A stretch of 64,000 nt of DNA from Niveibacterium sp. SC-1 (GTDB lineage Bacteria; Pseudomonadota; Gammaproteobacteria; Burkholderiales; Rhodocyclaceae), in NCBI RefSeq assembly GCF_038235435.1, contig NZ_CP151275.1:1674001-1738000 (forward strand), given 5' to 3'. A program made the translations under genes and the position numbers. The notes below the pieces were generated by a model. That model had not been told where the DNA came from. It searched no databases and saw nothing but the letters and a program-made list of their open reading frames with translations. Positions within the stretch are counted from its first letter, which is position 1; each line of letters begins with the position of its first letter. This document shows, piece by piece, positions 17,047-26,869 of the stretch.

Positions 17047-19620
17047 TCAGTGCGCGCTGCTCACGCGCGCGGCGATGTGCGCCAGCGCCTCTTCGACCTG
17101 GTCGACCAGGATCAGGCACAGGTCGCCCTGCGAGAGGCTTTCCAGCGCGCGGTCGATGGCGATGAACTCGCCGCGGATCTCCTCCACATTCGCCGTGCGT
17201 CCCGCATCGGTGAGGCCCTGGCGCAGGAGCGCGATCACCTCGCCGTCGGCACGGCCGCGCTGGCAGGCATCTTCGTAGAGAAGCACGCTGTCGAACGTGT
17301 TGCCGAGGATCTCCGTCTGCTGGCGGATATCTTCGTCACGGCGGTCGCCGGCGCCGCTGATGACGACCGAGCGATGCTTGGCCGGCATGGCTTCGACCGC
17401 GCGCACCAGCGCGATCATCGCGTCGGGGTTGTGGCCATAGTCGGCGATCACGGTCGCGCCGCGGTAGTCGAACACATTGAAACGGCCGGGGGCGTTGTCG
17501 GCGTCATTGCGGAAACTCGCCAGGCCCTTGCGGATGCTCGCCCAGTCCAGACCCGCGGCCCAGGCCGCGGCGATGGAGGCCATGGTGTTCTCCACCTGGA
17601 AGCTGATCGAGCCCGCACGGGTGAGCGGAATCTCGTCGAAGGGGAAGCACTCGCGCATCGCACCTTCGGCGGCGATGATCATGCCGTCCTGCACATAGAC
17701 CGCGCGGCGCCCATGGGCGCGCTGGGTCGCCATCACCGGATGGAAGCGATCGACCGCGAAGTAGATGATCTTGCCGGACGCGTTCTCGGCCATGCTGGCG
17801 ACGATCGGATCCGCCGCATTGAGCACGGCATAGCCATCGGGTGAAACGTTCTGGACGATCACCCGCTTGAGCACGGCGAGGTCCTCGACCGTGGTGATGT
17901 AGTTCAGGCCGAGGTGATCGCCCATGCCGATGTTGGTGACCACAGCGACCTTGCAGCGGTCGAAGGCCAGGCCTTCACGCAGGACACCGCCGCGCGCCGT
18001 CTCGAATACCGCGGCATCCACGTCCGGGTGCAGCAGCACGTTGCGCGCACTGCGCGGGCCACTGCAGTCGCCGCTGTCGGTGCGCCGGCCATTGACGTAC
18101 ACGCCGTCGGTGTTGGTCATGCCCACGCGCAGGCCGCTGGCGGCGAAGAGATGCGCGATCAGGCGCACCGTCGTGGTCTTGCCGTTGGTGCCGGTGACCG
18201 CGACCACCGGAATGCGGCCGTCATCGCCCGCGGCGAAGACCTGGTCGACGATCGCCTCGCCAACCTTGCGGCCCTTGCCGTAGGAGGGCGAGAGGTGCAT
18301 GCGCAAACCGGGAGCCGCGTTGACCTCGACGATGCCCCCGCCCTGGTCCTCCAGCGGTTCGAGCATGCTGTCGCACACCACGTCCACGCCGCACACGTCC
18401 AGTCCGATCATCTTCGCGGCTTCGATCGCGCGCGCGGCGACCTCCGGATGCACGTCGTCGGTCACGTCGGTAGCGGTGCCACCGGTGGAGAGGTTCGCGT
18501 TGTTGCGCAGGATCACGCGCTGGCCGCGCGGCGGCACCGTCTCGGCCGTCATGTCCTGGGCGGCCAGGCGGGCGAGCGCGATGTCGTCGAAGCGGATCTT
18601 GGTGAGCGAGGTGGCATGGCCTTCGCCCCGGCGCGGATCGCGGTTCACGATTTCCACCAGTTCGCGCACCGTGTGCGTGCCGTCGCCCAGCACATGCGGA
18701 GGCTCGCGGCGGGCCGCCGCGATGAGCTTGTCGCCGACCACCAGCAGGCGGTAGTCGCTGCCCGGCAGGTAGCGCTCGACCAGCACTTCGTTGCTGATTT
18801 CGAAAGCCGCCTTGTAGGCGATTTCCAGGTGCTCGCGCGTTTCGATATTCACCGTGACGCCCTTGCCCTGGTTGCCGTCCTGCGGCTTTACCACGACCGG
18901 CAGCCCGATCTCGTTGGCGGCGGCCCAGGCGTCCTCGACGTCCCTTGCGGGGCGGCCGTGCGGGACCGGAACGCCTGCGGCGGCGAGCAGCCGCTTGGAG
19001 AGCTCCTTGTCCTGCGCGATGGATTCCGAGATTGCGCTGGTGCTGTCGACCTCGGCCGCCTGGATGCGACGCTGTTTGCTGCCCCAGCCCAGTTGCACGA
19101 GGCTGCCGGTGGTCAGGCGGCGAAAGGGGATGCCGCGGGCGACGGCGGCCTGCACGATCGAGCCGGTGGACGGTCCCAGACGCTCGTCCTCGTCGAGTTC
19201 GCGCAAGCGGTGCAGCGCGTCGGGCAGGTCGAAGGGGCGATCCTCCAGGGCCGCGGCGCACAGTTCCTGGGCGAGCTCGACGGCGAGGCGGCCAACGGCT
19301 TCCTCGCTGTATTCGACCACCACCTGGTAGGTGCCCTTCTCGACGGTTTCGGTGGTGCGGCTGAAGGTCACCGGGCAGCCGGCTTCTTCCTGCAGGCAGA
19401 GGGTCGCGTATTCCAGCGCGTGGGCCATCGATACCGATTCGGCATGACGCTTGGGCGCCAGCACCCCGATCTCGGGGAAGCGGGCGCGCAGGCGCGCCTC
19501 GAAGCCGGGCAGGGCACTGATGTTCCGTTCTTCTTCGCTGCAGGCGACGACGGCTTCGATGGCGGTGTGGCGGCTCCACAGGTTGGGACCGCGAAGGGCG
19601 CGAATTCGTGAGACTTGCAT
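17047..19620 (-). CDS. cphA: Cyanophycin synthetase
   Basis: An 857-residue enzyme that builds cyanophycin by ATP-dependent addition of Asp and Arg. The N domain covers about residues 1-160. The ATP-grasp (G) domain follows, to about 470, with LPVVVKPQDGNQGKGV and GGIVEVNAAPGLRMHLSPS. The Mur-ligase-like (M) domain has an intact P-loop GTNGKTTT at 477-484, GDCSGPRSARNVL, and NPDAMIALV near the end. So both polymerising sites look functional. In the N domain the position that reads HxxEH in its neighbour is HALEY (67-71). The gene lies 39 bases downstream of cphA' on the same strand and is convergent with the manganese exporter gene. Confidence 0.95.
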   Translation of the reverse strand: MQVSRIRALRGPNLWSRHTAIEAVVACSEEERNISALPGFEARLRARFPEIGVLAPKRHAESVSMAHALEYATLCLQEEAGCPVTFSRTTETVEKGTYQVVVEYSEEAVGRLAVELAQELCAAALEDRPFDLPDALHRLRELDEDERLGPSTGSIVQAAVARGIPFRRLTTGSLVQLGWGSKQRRIQAAEVDSTSAISESIAQDKELSKRLLAAAGVPVPHGRPARDVEDAWAAANEIGLPVVVKPQDGNQGKGVTVNIETREHLEIAYKAAFEISNEVLVERYLPGSDYRLLVVGDKLIAAARREPPHVLGDGTHTVRELVEIVNRDPRRGEGHATSLTKIRFDDIALARLAAQDMTAETVPPRGQRVILRNNANLSTGGTATDVTDDVHPEVAARAIEAAKMIGLDVCGVDVVCDSMLEPLEDQGGGIVEVNAAPGLRMHLSPSYGKGRKVGEAIVDQVFAAGDDGRIPVVAVTGTNGKTTTVRLIAHLFAASGLRVGMTNTDGVYVNGRRTDSGDCSGPRSARNVLLHPDVDAAVFETARGGVLREGLAFDRCKVAVVTNIGMGDHLGLNYITTVEDLAVLKRVIVQNVSPDGYAVLNAADPIVASMAENASGKIIYFAVDRFHPVMATQRAHGRRAVYVQDGMIIAAEGAMRECFPFDEIPLTRAGSISFQVENTMASIAAAWAAGLDWASIRKGLASFRNDADNAPGRFNVFDYRGATVIADYGHNPDAMIALVRAVEAMPAKHRSVVISGAGDRRDEDIRQQTEILGNTFDSVLLYEDACQRGRADGEVIALLRQGLTDAGRTANVEEIRGEFIAIDRALESLSQGDLCLILVDQVEEALAHIAARVSSAH

Positions 19621-19659
19621 GGACGTTTATGTTCTTTCGATTTCTCGGTTGCGCACCGC

Positions 19660-21843
19660 TCAGGCCGCGTGACGTGCCAGGCGCACGGCGTCGAAGGTCT
19701 CGATGCCGGCGGCGACCAGCTCGGTCTCCAGGCCCAGGACCCAGGTGGCGCCGGCCGCGGCGAGCAGCGCCTCGCGGCGTTCGGCTGTGTTCTGACCGCG
19801 CAGCAGCGGCAGGGGCGCGAGTTCAGTCAGGCGGAATTCCTGCGCGCCTTGGGCGAGCACCACGCGGCCGTCCTGGATGAAAGCGACGCGACCGCCGCGC
19901 TCGCGATGCGCCTGCAGCGCCGGCGTGTTCGCCGATTCCGCGTAGAACAGGACTTCGCCGTCGCACAGCGGGGCCATTTCGACGACCTGCGCATCATTGG
20001 CGTTGAGGACCGCCCAGCCGTTGTCCAGCACCACGTCCACCTGGGTCCGCATCAGACGGAAGGATTGATCCAGGTCCAGGATGTCGTGCGCTGCGAGCGC
20101 TTCGCCCAGGTGCACGTCGGTGACGATGCCGACGGCGCAGCGATCGTAGGCGAGCCCTTCCTCGAGCATCATCTTGGCGCTGTTCTCGAACACGGCGGCT
20201 TCGATGCGGCGGTTCATCAGCAACTGCTGGCCGGCTTGCCAGTGCGCGCGATCACCACGCTCGACCTGGCGGCGATCGAGGAACAGGCCTTCGGAGCAGG
20301 CCAGCCCCACCGGCTTGCCGGCCAGATGGACCAGCCAGGTGACCAGGCGCGCAAGCAGCGCGGTTTCGCGCGAACCGGTGACGCCGACGACGGGGATGCG
20401 GCCCTTGTCGCCATCCGGGAAAAGGTGCGCGGCGATGGCCTTGCCGACCGGGCGACCTTCGCCGCTCGCAGGCTTCAGATGCATCAGCAGGCCGGGGCCG
20501 GCGTTGACTTCGACGATGGCGCCGCCGGTTTCTTCCAACGGGCGCGAGATGTCTTCGGTGACGAGGTCCACGCCGGCGATGTCGAGGCCGACGATGCGCG
20601 CCGCGAGGCTCACCTGGGCGGCGACTTCCGGATGGACTTCGTCGGTGCAGTCGATCGCGACGTTGCCATTGCGCTGGACGAGGACGCGGACGCCCTTGGC
20701 CGGCACGCTGTCGCGCGCAACACCCTGGCGGGTGAGTTCGAGGACCAGGGCGGGATCCTCGTCGAGGACCAGTCTGTTGAGCGGGAAATCCTCAGTCACG
20801 CCACGGCGCGGGTCGGTGTTGATCTGGCTTTCGATCAGCGCCTCTACCGTTTGCACGCCGTCGCCTTCGATCCAGGCCGCCTCGCCGCGTGCAGCCGCGA
20901 CGACCTGCGTGCCCACGACCAGCAGACGATGTTCATTGCCGCGCACGAAGCGCTCGACAATGACTTCGCTGCCTTCCTTGTCGGCGAGCGTCCAGGCTGC
21001 GGCGACCTGCTGCTCGGTCGTCAGGTCCAGCGAGACACCGCGGCCGTGGTTGGCGTCGGAGGGTTTGACCACGACCGGCAGGCCGATGTCCTGCGCGGCT
21101 TCCCAGGCCTCTGCCGGGTCGGCAGCCACCTGGCCTTCGGGCACGGGCACGCCGCAGCTCGCAAGCAGGGTCTTGGTCAGGTCCTTGTCGCTCGAAATGC
21201 CTTCGGCGATCGCGCTCGTGCGATCGGTCTCCGCGGTCCAGATGCGGCGCTGGCGCGCGCCATAGCCCAGCTGGACGAGATTGCCGTCGGTCAGGCGGAT
21301 GGAGGGGATGCCACGTTCATTGGCCGCATCGACGATGCATCCGGTCGAAGGGCCAAGGTGATGGGCGTCGACCATGTCGCGCAACTCGGCGACCTTGCCG
21401 CTCACGTCATAGCTGCCGTCTTCGATCGCGGCCATCACCAGGTCGCGCGCGGCCTGGATCGCCGCGCGGCCGATCTGCTCATTGCGGGCGCGCACGGCGA
21501 CCTTGTAGATGCCGCGCTGGGAAGTCTCGCGCGCCTTGCCGAAACCGGCCTGGATGCCGGCGAGGTTCTGCAGCTCGATCGCCACGTGTTCCATGATGTG
21601 CGCGGGCCAGGTGCCTTCGCGCAGGCGTTGCAGGAAGCCACCGCGCTCACCCACGCCGCAGCGGTGCTCCACCAGGCTCGGCAGCCAGGCCACCAGGCGC
21701 TCGTAGAAGCCGGGGATCTTGTTGGACGGGAAGTCTTCCAGCTCACCGATATCCACCCAGGCTTCGATCACGGGCCGGTAGGTCCATAGATTGGGGCCAC
21801 GCAGGTAGGTGACGCGCAGAAACTTGATGTCTTTTTGAGCCAT
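19660..21843 (-). CDS. cphA': Cyanophycin synthetase paralogue with degenerate Mur domain (CphA')
   Basis: A 727-residue paralogue of the downstream CphA, about 130 residues shorter. The N domain holds AHIMEHVAIELQ, giving an HxxEH motif at 82-86. The ATP-grasp domain is complete (LPVVVKPSDANHGRGV, GAIVEVNAGPGLLMHL). The Mur-like domain is cut short, and its P-loop position reads GSRETALL (490-497) instead of GTNGKTTT, so it should not bind ATP normally. Such second synthetases are known in Cupriavidus (cphA') and cyanobacteria (CphA2), where they act on beta-Asp-Arg dipeptides or assist CphA. The start at 21843 gives MAQKDIKFLRVTYLRGPNLW; an upstream 30-residue extension is unrelated. It leads the cphA'-cphA operon. 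Confidence 0.92.
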   Translation of the reverse strand: MAQKDIKFLRVTYLRGPNLWTYRPVIEAWVDIGELEDFPSNKIPGFYERLVAWLPSLVEHRCGVGERGGFLQRLREGTWPAHIMEHVAIELQNLAGIQAGFGKARETSQRGIYKVAVRARNEQIGRAAIQAARDLVMAAIEDGSYDVSGKVAELRDMVDAHHLGPSTGCIVDAANERGIPSIRLTDGNLVQLGYGARQRRIWTAETDRTSAIAEGISSDKDLTKTLLASCGVPVPEGQVAADPAEAWEAAQDIGLPVVVKPSDANHGRGVSLDLTTEQQVAAAWTLADKEGSEVIVERFVRGNEHRLLVVGTQVVAAARGEAAWIEGDGVQTVEALIESQINTDPRRGVTEDFPLNRLVLDEDPALVLELTRQGVARDSVPAKGVRVLVQRNGNVAIDCTDEVHPEVAAQVSLAARIVGLDIAGVDLVTEDISRPLEETGGAIVEVNAGPGLLMHLKPASGEGRPVGKAIAAHLFPDGDKGRIPVVGVTGSRETALLARLVTWLVHLAGKPVGLACSEGLFLDRRQVERGDRAHWQAGQQLLMNRRIEAAVFENSAKMMLEEGLAYDRCAVGIVTDVHLGEALAAHDILDLDQSFRLMRTQVDVVLDNGWAVLNANDAQVVEMAPLCDGEVLFYAESANTPALQAHRERGGRVAFIQDGRVVLAQGAQEFRLTELAPLPLLRGQNTAERREALLAAAGATWVLGLETELVAAGIETFDAVRLARHAA

Positions 21844-22284
21844 GTTCCGGATCGGAGTGAGGACCGCGCCGCCGATCGACAGCACGGTGAATTTCTGGAG
21901 ATTAGCAAACGTGGGGAAAGATTGACGCCACAAGCGCGCCGGCGCCCGGAAGTCGCGGCAAAGCCGCCTCGGTCGGATGTCCGGGCTGACGGGGCGGCCG
22001 AAGGGGCGTGCATGTGGTGCCGTCTATAATGCACGACGCGCCCGGGCAGGGTTTGCACGAGCGCAAAGCATTCCTCCCGTGTAAACCGCGAGGCTGTGTC
22101 TGGCGTTGATGCTGGTTCCGGCCTTCCTGCAGCCCTTCCTGCAACGGTGTCCCCGCAGCCATCCTTCTCGCCGGACCTGCGGCCCATTGCCGCCTGCCGG
22201 ATTCGGCCAGCTCCAGGGGCTGGTCCATGAGGCGCATGGCGGGCCGCCAACAAAGGCCGTAACGGCCGCAAAGCAATCGAACTG
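21844..22284. other. Divergent intergenic region between cphA' and the ABC exporter gene
   Basis: This 441-base gap should hold promoters for both the cphA'-cphA operon and the exporter-DUF1854 operon. The only clear element is TATAAT at 22025-22030 facing the exporter, without a good -35, which would leave a leader of about 250 bases. That leader is C-rich with short inverted repeats such as GGCCGTAACGGCC (22253-22265). I recognise no known riboswitch and no convincing ORF. Confidence 0.5.
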
Positions 22285-24582
22285 ATGACAAACAATCGTT
22301 CCCTGGATGGAAGAGCGCACTTCGCGGTGCCCGAGTCGTGGCGCCCGGCGCTCGAAAAAAACCTCGCCGCAGGCGAGAACGTCCTGGCGTGGCTGGAAGT
22401 TGACCTCGATGCGAAGCTGCGTTTTGCATCCACCCTGCTGGTCCTGACCGAGACGCGGCTGGTTTCCCTCGACGCAGGCGGCGCGCGCACCTGGGCGCTG
22501 GCCGCCGGGCAGCAGCTCCACCATTTCGACCACGCCGGCGTCGGCACGCTGGAGCTGCTGGAAAGCGACGGGCGACTGGCGGCCTGGCGCTACACGCTGG
22601 GACAGAACCTCGATGCCCTGCGCCTGATCGGCCGCTTCGAGCGGCAGCAGGAGGCACTGGCCGGCACTGCCCCGCCCGCGCCGGAGGAGGAAAGCCTCTG
22701 CCCGCGCTGCAAGGCCCCGCTGGCGCCCGACGACGAGGAATGCCCGGTCTGCACCCGTGAGCTGCAGGAGCCGCCCTCGACCTGGACGCTGCTGCGCCTG
22801 TGGCGTTTCGCCCAGCCCTACAAGCGGCAGTTGCTGGCCGGTTTCCTCCTGACCCTGGCGTCGACCGCCGCCACCCTGGTGCCGCCCTACCTCACCATGC
22901 CGCTGATGGACGAGGTGCTGATTCCCTACCAGAACGGCGCCACCATCGACGTCGCCAAGGTCGGCGGCTACCTCCTCGGGCTCCTGGCCGCGGCCTTGGC
23001 CGCGTGGAGCCTGGGCTGGGCGCGGACCTACATCCTCGCGCTGGTGTCCGAGCGCATCGGCGCCGACCTGCGCACCACCACCTACGAACATCTGCTGAAC
23101 CTGTCGCTCGAATACTTCGGCGGCAAGCGCACTGGCGACCTGATGGCACGCATCGGCAGCGAGACCGACCGGATCTGCGTCTTCCTCTCGCTGCACCTGC
23201 TCGACTTCGCGACCGACGTGCTGATGATAGTGATGACCTCGATCATCCTGGCCTCGATCAATCCCTGGCTCGCCCTGGTGACCTTGCTGCCGCTGCCCTT
23301 CATCGCCTGGATGATCCATGTGGTGCGTGACCGCCTGCGCACGGGCTTCGAGAAGATCGACCGCGTCTGGTCCGAGGTCACCAATGTGCTGGCCGACACC
23401 ATTCCCGGCATCCGGGTGGTCAAGGCCTTCGCCCAGGAAACGCGCGAGGCGCAGCGCTTCCGCGAGGCCAACCGGCACAACCTTTTGGTCAATGACCGGC
23501 TCAACAAGACCTGGTCGCTGTTTTCTCCCACGGTCTCGCTGCTGACCGAGCTGGGCCTGCTGGTGGTGTGGGCCTTCGGCATCTGGCAGGTCTCGCGCGG
23601 CGACATCACGGTCGGCGTGCTCACCGCTTTCCTCGCCTACATCGGTCGCTTCTATACGCGGCTCGATTCGATGAGCCGCATCGTCTCGGTGACGCAGAAG
23701 GCCGCGGCCGGCGCCAAGCGCATCTTCGACATCCTCGACCATGTCTCCAGCGTGCCCGAGCCGGTGAAGCCCGTGGCGATCGGCGAGGTGCGCGGCGAGA
23801 TCGCGATCCGCGACGTCGGGTTCCGGTACGGCAATCGCTCGGTCATCCGCGGCCTGTCGCTGGACATCCAGCCTGGCGAGATGATCGGCCTGGTGGGCCA
23901 CAGCGGTTCGGGCAAGAGCACGCTGGTGAATCTGATCTGCCGCTTCTACGACGTTTCCGAGGGCGGCATCTTGCTCGACGGGCGCGACATCCGTTCGCTG
24001 GGCGTCGCGGACTACCGGAGCAACATCGGCCTGGTGCTGCAGGAGCCCTTCCTCTTCTTCGGCTCGATCGCCGAGAACATCGCCTACGGCCGCCCGGATG
24101 CGACGCGTGAAGAGATCATCGCGGCCGCCCGCGCAGCGCATGCGCACGAGTTCATCCTGCGCCTGCCGCAAGGCTACGACTCGCTGGTGGGCGAGCGCGG
24201 GCAGGGCCTTTCGGGCGGCGAGCGCCAGCGCATCTCGATCGCCCGCGCCCTGCTGATCGATCCGAAGATCCTGATCCTCGACGAGGCCACGTCCTCGGTC
24301 GATACCGAGACCGAGAAGGAAATCCAGAAGGCGCTGGACAACCTGGTAAAGGGCCGCACCACGATCGCCATCGCGCACCGCCTCTCCACCCTGCGCAAGG
24401 CTGATCGGCTGGTCGTGATGGACCGCGGCCTGATCGTCGAGGTCGGCAACCACGAAGACCTGATGGCCCGCGAGGGCTACTACTACCGCCTCTACCAGGC
24501 GCAGGCACGCAACGTGGACACCGAGGCGCAGGACGCGAGCCCGGACGCCGGCCAGCACGAACGCGAAGGAGTTGCAGCATGA
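22285..24582 (+). CDS. ABC exporter with N-terminal zinc-ribbon domain, cyanophycin-associated
   Basis: A 765-residue half-transporter. Residues 1-160 are an unusual extension: a PH-like region (VLTETRLVSLDAGG) and a four-cysteine ribbon at C139, C142, C153 and C156. The six-helix exporter membrane domain spans about 165-470. The ATPase domain has Walker A GHSGSGKST at 538-546, signature LSGGE at 642-646 and Walker B ILILDEATS at 662-670, so it should be active as a homodimer. It overlaps the DUF1854 gene by four bases and is divergent from cphA'. I recall that NCBI names this transporter and the DUF1854 protein as cyanophycin-metabolism-associated. Its cargo is unknown; dipeptides or arginine are guesses. 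Confidence 0.88.
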   Translation: MTNNRSLDGRAHFAVPESWRPALEKNLAAGENVLAWLEVDLDAKLRFASTLLVLTETRLVSLDAGGARTWALAAGQQLHHFDHAGVGTLELLESDGRLAAWRYTLGQNLDALRLIGRFERQQEALAGTAPPAPEEESLCPRCKAPLAPDDEECPVCTRELQEPPSTWTLLRLWRFAQPYKRQLLAGFLLTLASTAATLVPPYLTMPLMDEVLIPYQNGATIDVAKVGGYLLGLLAAALAAWSLGWARTYILALVSERIGADLRTTTYEHLLNLSLEYFGGKRTGDLMARIGSETDRICVFLSLHLLDFATDVLMIVMTSIILASINPWLALVTLLPLPFIAWMIHVVRDRLRTGFEKIDRVWSEVTNVLADTIPGIRVVKAFAQETREAQRFREANRHNLLVNDRLNKTWSLFSPTVSLLTELGLLVVWAFGIWQVSRGDITVGVLTAFLAYIGRFYTRLDSMSRIVSVTQKAAAGAKRIFDILDHVSSVPEPVKPVAIGEVRGEIAIRDVGFRYGNRSVIRGLSLDIQPGEMIGLVGHSGSGKSTLVNLICRFYDVSEGGILLDGRDIRSLGVADYRSNIGLVLQEPFLFFGSIAENIAYGRPDATREEIIAAARAAHAHEFILRLPQGYDSLVGERGQGLSGGERQRISIARALLIDPKILILDEATSSVDTETEKEIQKALDNLVKGRTTIAIAHRLSTLRKADRLVVMDRGLIVEVGNHEDLMAREGYYYRLYQAQARNVDTEAQDASPDAGQHEREGVAA

Positions 24583-25046
24583 GCGCCGCCTTTCAACTGA
24601 GCCGCCAGGCCTCAGGCCGCCTGGCCTTCGTGAGCGCGGAGGGTGTCGTGGTCGACGGCGTGGTGCCGGTGCGAGCGTTCCCGATCGCCGCGCCCGATGA
24701 GGGCATCGCGCTGGTCGCGCCGGATGGCCACGAGGTCGCCTGGATCGACCGCATCGCGGACCTGCCGGGCGAGCTTGCACAGCTGGTCTCCGAGGAGCTC
24801 GCCAGTCGCGAGTTCATGCCGCAGATCCTCAAGCTCAAGGCAGTGTCGACCTTTGCCACGCCGAGTACCTGGAGCGTGGAGACCGATCGCGGCGAGACCC
24901 GTTTCATCCTCAAGGGCGAAGAAGATATCCGCCGCCTTGCCGGCAACGCCCTGCTCATCGCCGACAACCATGGCGTGCAATACCTGATCCGCGACCTGCT
25001 CGCGATGGACCGCCACAGCCGCCGCCTGCTGGACCGCTTCTTGTAG
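24579..25046 (+). CDS. DUF1854-family protein, cyanophycin-associated
   Basis: A 155-residue soluble protein of the DUF1854 family. It begins with a beta-rich segment ([24 protein letters not shown]) and carries the conserved stretches [28 protein letters not shown] and the ending [21 protein letters not shown]. There is no signal peptide or membrane segment. The start codon overlaps the exporter stop (ATGA), so the two proteins are translationally coupled and probably act together, possibly as a cytoplasmic accessory to the transporter. No catalytic motif is evident and no biochemical role is known to me. Confidence 0.82.
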   Translation: MSAAFQLSRQASGRLAFVSAEGVVVDGVVPVRAFPIAAPDEGIALVAPDGHEVAWIDRIADLPGELAQLVSEELASREFMPQILKLKAVSTFATPSTWSVETDRGETRFILKGEEDIRRLAGNALLIADNHGVQYLIRDLLAMDRHSRRLLDRFL

Positions 25047-25125
25047 GCGTTGCAGCGGAGCTTTGCCGGCGGACGCGCGGGAGCCGTCCGTCGGACTGCG
25101 CTCAAGCCTCGTTTTGCGGGGCCGA

Positions 25126-25184
25126 CAAGGGGATACACAAGCGTGCGCGCGCTGCGACGCACAAGAAAAGCAGGTATCCCCTTG
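25126..25184 (+). promoter_or_regulatory. Inverted repeat enclosing the leader of the Cache chemoreceptor gene
   Basis: CAAGGGGATAC at 25126-25136 is perfectly complementary to GTATCCCCTTG at 25174-25184, with a 37-base intervening segment that can form a smaller GTGCG/CGCAC hairpin. The 3' arm ends at the first base of the GGAG ribosome site (25184-25187) for the ATG at 25193. The RNA fold could hinder initiation or act as an operator on DNA; which is unknown. Confidence 0.5.
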
Positions 25185-25192
25185 GAGTCGAT

Positions 25193-26809
25193 ATGAGTTT
25201 GCGCGTCAGGATGTTGTTGTTGGTGTTCGTAAGCCTGCTGGGCTTGGTTGCGGCCGAGGCCCTGGCGATCCGCCAGGCCGGGATCAACCTGCGGGAGGAG
25301 CGCAAGGCGCAGCTCCACACGCAGGTCCAGGCCATGGTTTCTATTGCGGCGCAATACCAGAGCCTGGAGGCTGCCGGCAAGCTCTCGCACGAGGCTGCGC
25401 AGGACGCCGCCAAGACGGCGATGCGGGCCGCCCGCTTCGACGTCGACAAGTCCGGCTATATCCACGTTTGGAGCCAGGACGGCGGCAGCGTGGTGCATGG
25501 CGCCAATCCCTCGCTGGAAGGCAAACCGGCCCCGGATTCGATCACCGATCTCGTCTCGCGCATGAACAAGGCCGCACAGGGCAGTGGCGAGGCGGGCGGC
25601 TATGTGGATTCGGAATTCCCGCGCCCCGGCACGACCAATCCGGTGCCCAAGCTGCAGCACGTGATGCTTTTCGAGCCCTGGGGCTGGACCATCGGCACCG
25701 GTGCCTATATCGATGACATCGACGCCAAGCTGCGCGCCCAGACGGTCCAGAGCCTGATCGCCTGCCTCATCCTGATCGTCGTGATCGCCGGCGTGGCGCT
25801 CTTCATCGTGCGCAGCATCCTGCGCCAGCTCGGCGGCGATCCGGCCGAGGCGATGCAGGCGATGGAGCATGTCGCCGCCGGTCGTCTCGACGTCCCCGTG
25901 CGTGCCAGCCATCCGGGCAGTCTCATGGGCACGCTTGCCCGTACCGTTGAGTCACTGCGCAGCATGTTGGGTGAAATGAGCCGCGAGGCGGATCAGCTGG
26001 TGCGCTCCGCCGCGGACATCCAGGCCGCTGCGGGCAAGGTGTCCGAAGCCGCCGGGGAGCAATCCGACGCGACCTCCGGCATGGCCGCATCCATCGAAGA
26101 ACTCGCGGTTTCGGCCAGCCACGTGGCGCAGAGTGCCGCGGACACCGAGGCGATCACCTCGGAGGCCGTGCGCCTGTCGCGCGCGAGCGTGGAGGATCTG
26201 GAACTGGTGGACCGCTCGATCTCGGATCTCGCGGGAACGGCCAACGGTGCCGCGGAAGAGGTGCGTCACCTGGAGCGGACAGCCTCCGAAATCGCCGGCA
26301 TTGCTTCCGTGATCAAGGAGATTGCGGACCAGACCAATCTGCTGGCGCTCAACGCCGCCATCGAGGCCGCGCGTGCAGGCGAGGTCGGGCGCGGTTTCGC
26401 GGTGGTGGCGGACGAGGTGCGCAAGCTTGCCGAGCGGACCGGCCAGGCGACTTCCAGCATCGACAAGATGATTGCCGATGTGCAAACGCGTACCGGCAAG
26501 ACCGTGAACGTGATCCAGGGCCTGGTCCCGCAAGTGGAGGCAGCGACCGAGCGCACGCGCGATGCCGCGCAGGCCATGCGCGTGCTGGAGGAGGGGGCTG
26601 CCTCGGCATTGCGCCACGTGGGCGAGATGGCGCATTCGGCGCAGGAGCAGAATTCCGCCAGCACCCATATCGCGCAACGGGTCGAGCAGATCGCGCAGAT
26701 GGTGGAAGAGACCCATGCGGCGACCAACGTCGCGGCGGAAACGGCCAATTCGGTCGACGCCGTCGCTCGCGGCCTGCACCAGCTTGTGAGTCGCTTCCGC
26801 ATCGCCTGA
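25193..26809 (+). CDS. Methyl-accepting chemotaxis protein, single-Cache sensor
   Basis: A 538-residue chemoreceptor. TM1 spans about residues 5-24. The periplasmic part is a single Cache domain of the sCache_2 type ([24 protein letters not shown], then [20 protein letters not shown]), a fold that often binds small carboxylates. TM2 is near residues 183-205, followed by HAMP ([23 protein letters not shown]) and the signalling hairpin with [17 protein letters not shown] and [17 protein letters not shown]. No CheR pentapeptide is present at the C-terminus (SRFRIA). It is a single gene ended by a strong terminator, next to but opposite the chemotaxis operon. Confidence 0.93.
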   Translation: MSLRVRMLLLVFVSLLGLVAAEALAIRQAGINLREERKAQLHTQVQAMVSIAAQYQSLEAAGKLSHEAAQDAAKTAMRAARFDVDKSGYIHVWSQDGGSVVHGANPSLEGKPAPDSITDLVSRMNKAAQGSGEAGGYVDSEFPRPGTTNPVPKLQHVMLFEPWGWTIGTGAYIDDIDAKLRAQTVQSLIACLILIVVIAGVALFIVRSILRQLGGDPAEAMQAMEHVAAGRLDVPVRASHPGSLMGTLARTVESLRSMLGEMSREADQLVRSAADIQAAAGKVSEAAGEQSDATSGMAASIEELAVSASHVAQSAADTEAITSEAVRLSRASVEDLELVDRSISDLAGTANGAAEEVRHLERTASEIAGIASVIKEIADQTNLLALNAAIEAARAGEVGRGFAVVADEVRKLAERTGQATSSIDKMIADVQTRTGKTVNVIQGLVPQVEAATERTRDAAQAMRVLEEGAASALRHVGEMAHSAQEQNSASTHIAQRVEQIAQMVEETHAATNVAAETANSVDAVARGLHQLVSRFRIA

Positions 26810-26840
26810 GGGCGAAGGGCGCAGGAAGAAGTAAAGGCAA

Positions 26841-26869
26841 AAAAAGCGCGGCCACGGCCGCGTTTTTTT
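26841..26869. terminator. Bidirectional terminator between chemoreceptor and EAL regulator genes
   Basis: A GC-rich stem around GCGCGGCC/GGCCGCG is flanked by an A run on the left and seven T on the right, so it can terminate both converging transcripts: the MCP gene and the long minus-strand che operon. Confidence 0.9.

Noticed and set aside
17914..21789. Long plus-strand open frames opposite cphA and cphA' (565 and 724 codons)
   Set aside because: They are antisense shadows of strongly conserved enzymes and contain no recognisable domains.
22031..22284. Riboswitch in the long leader of the cyanophycin-linked exporter
   Set aside because: I found none of the conserved blocks of guanidine, lysine, glycine or c-di-GMP riboswitches that I can recognise by eye.
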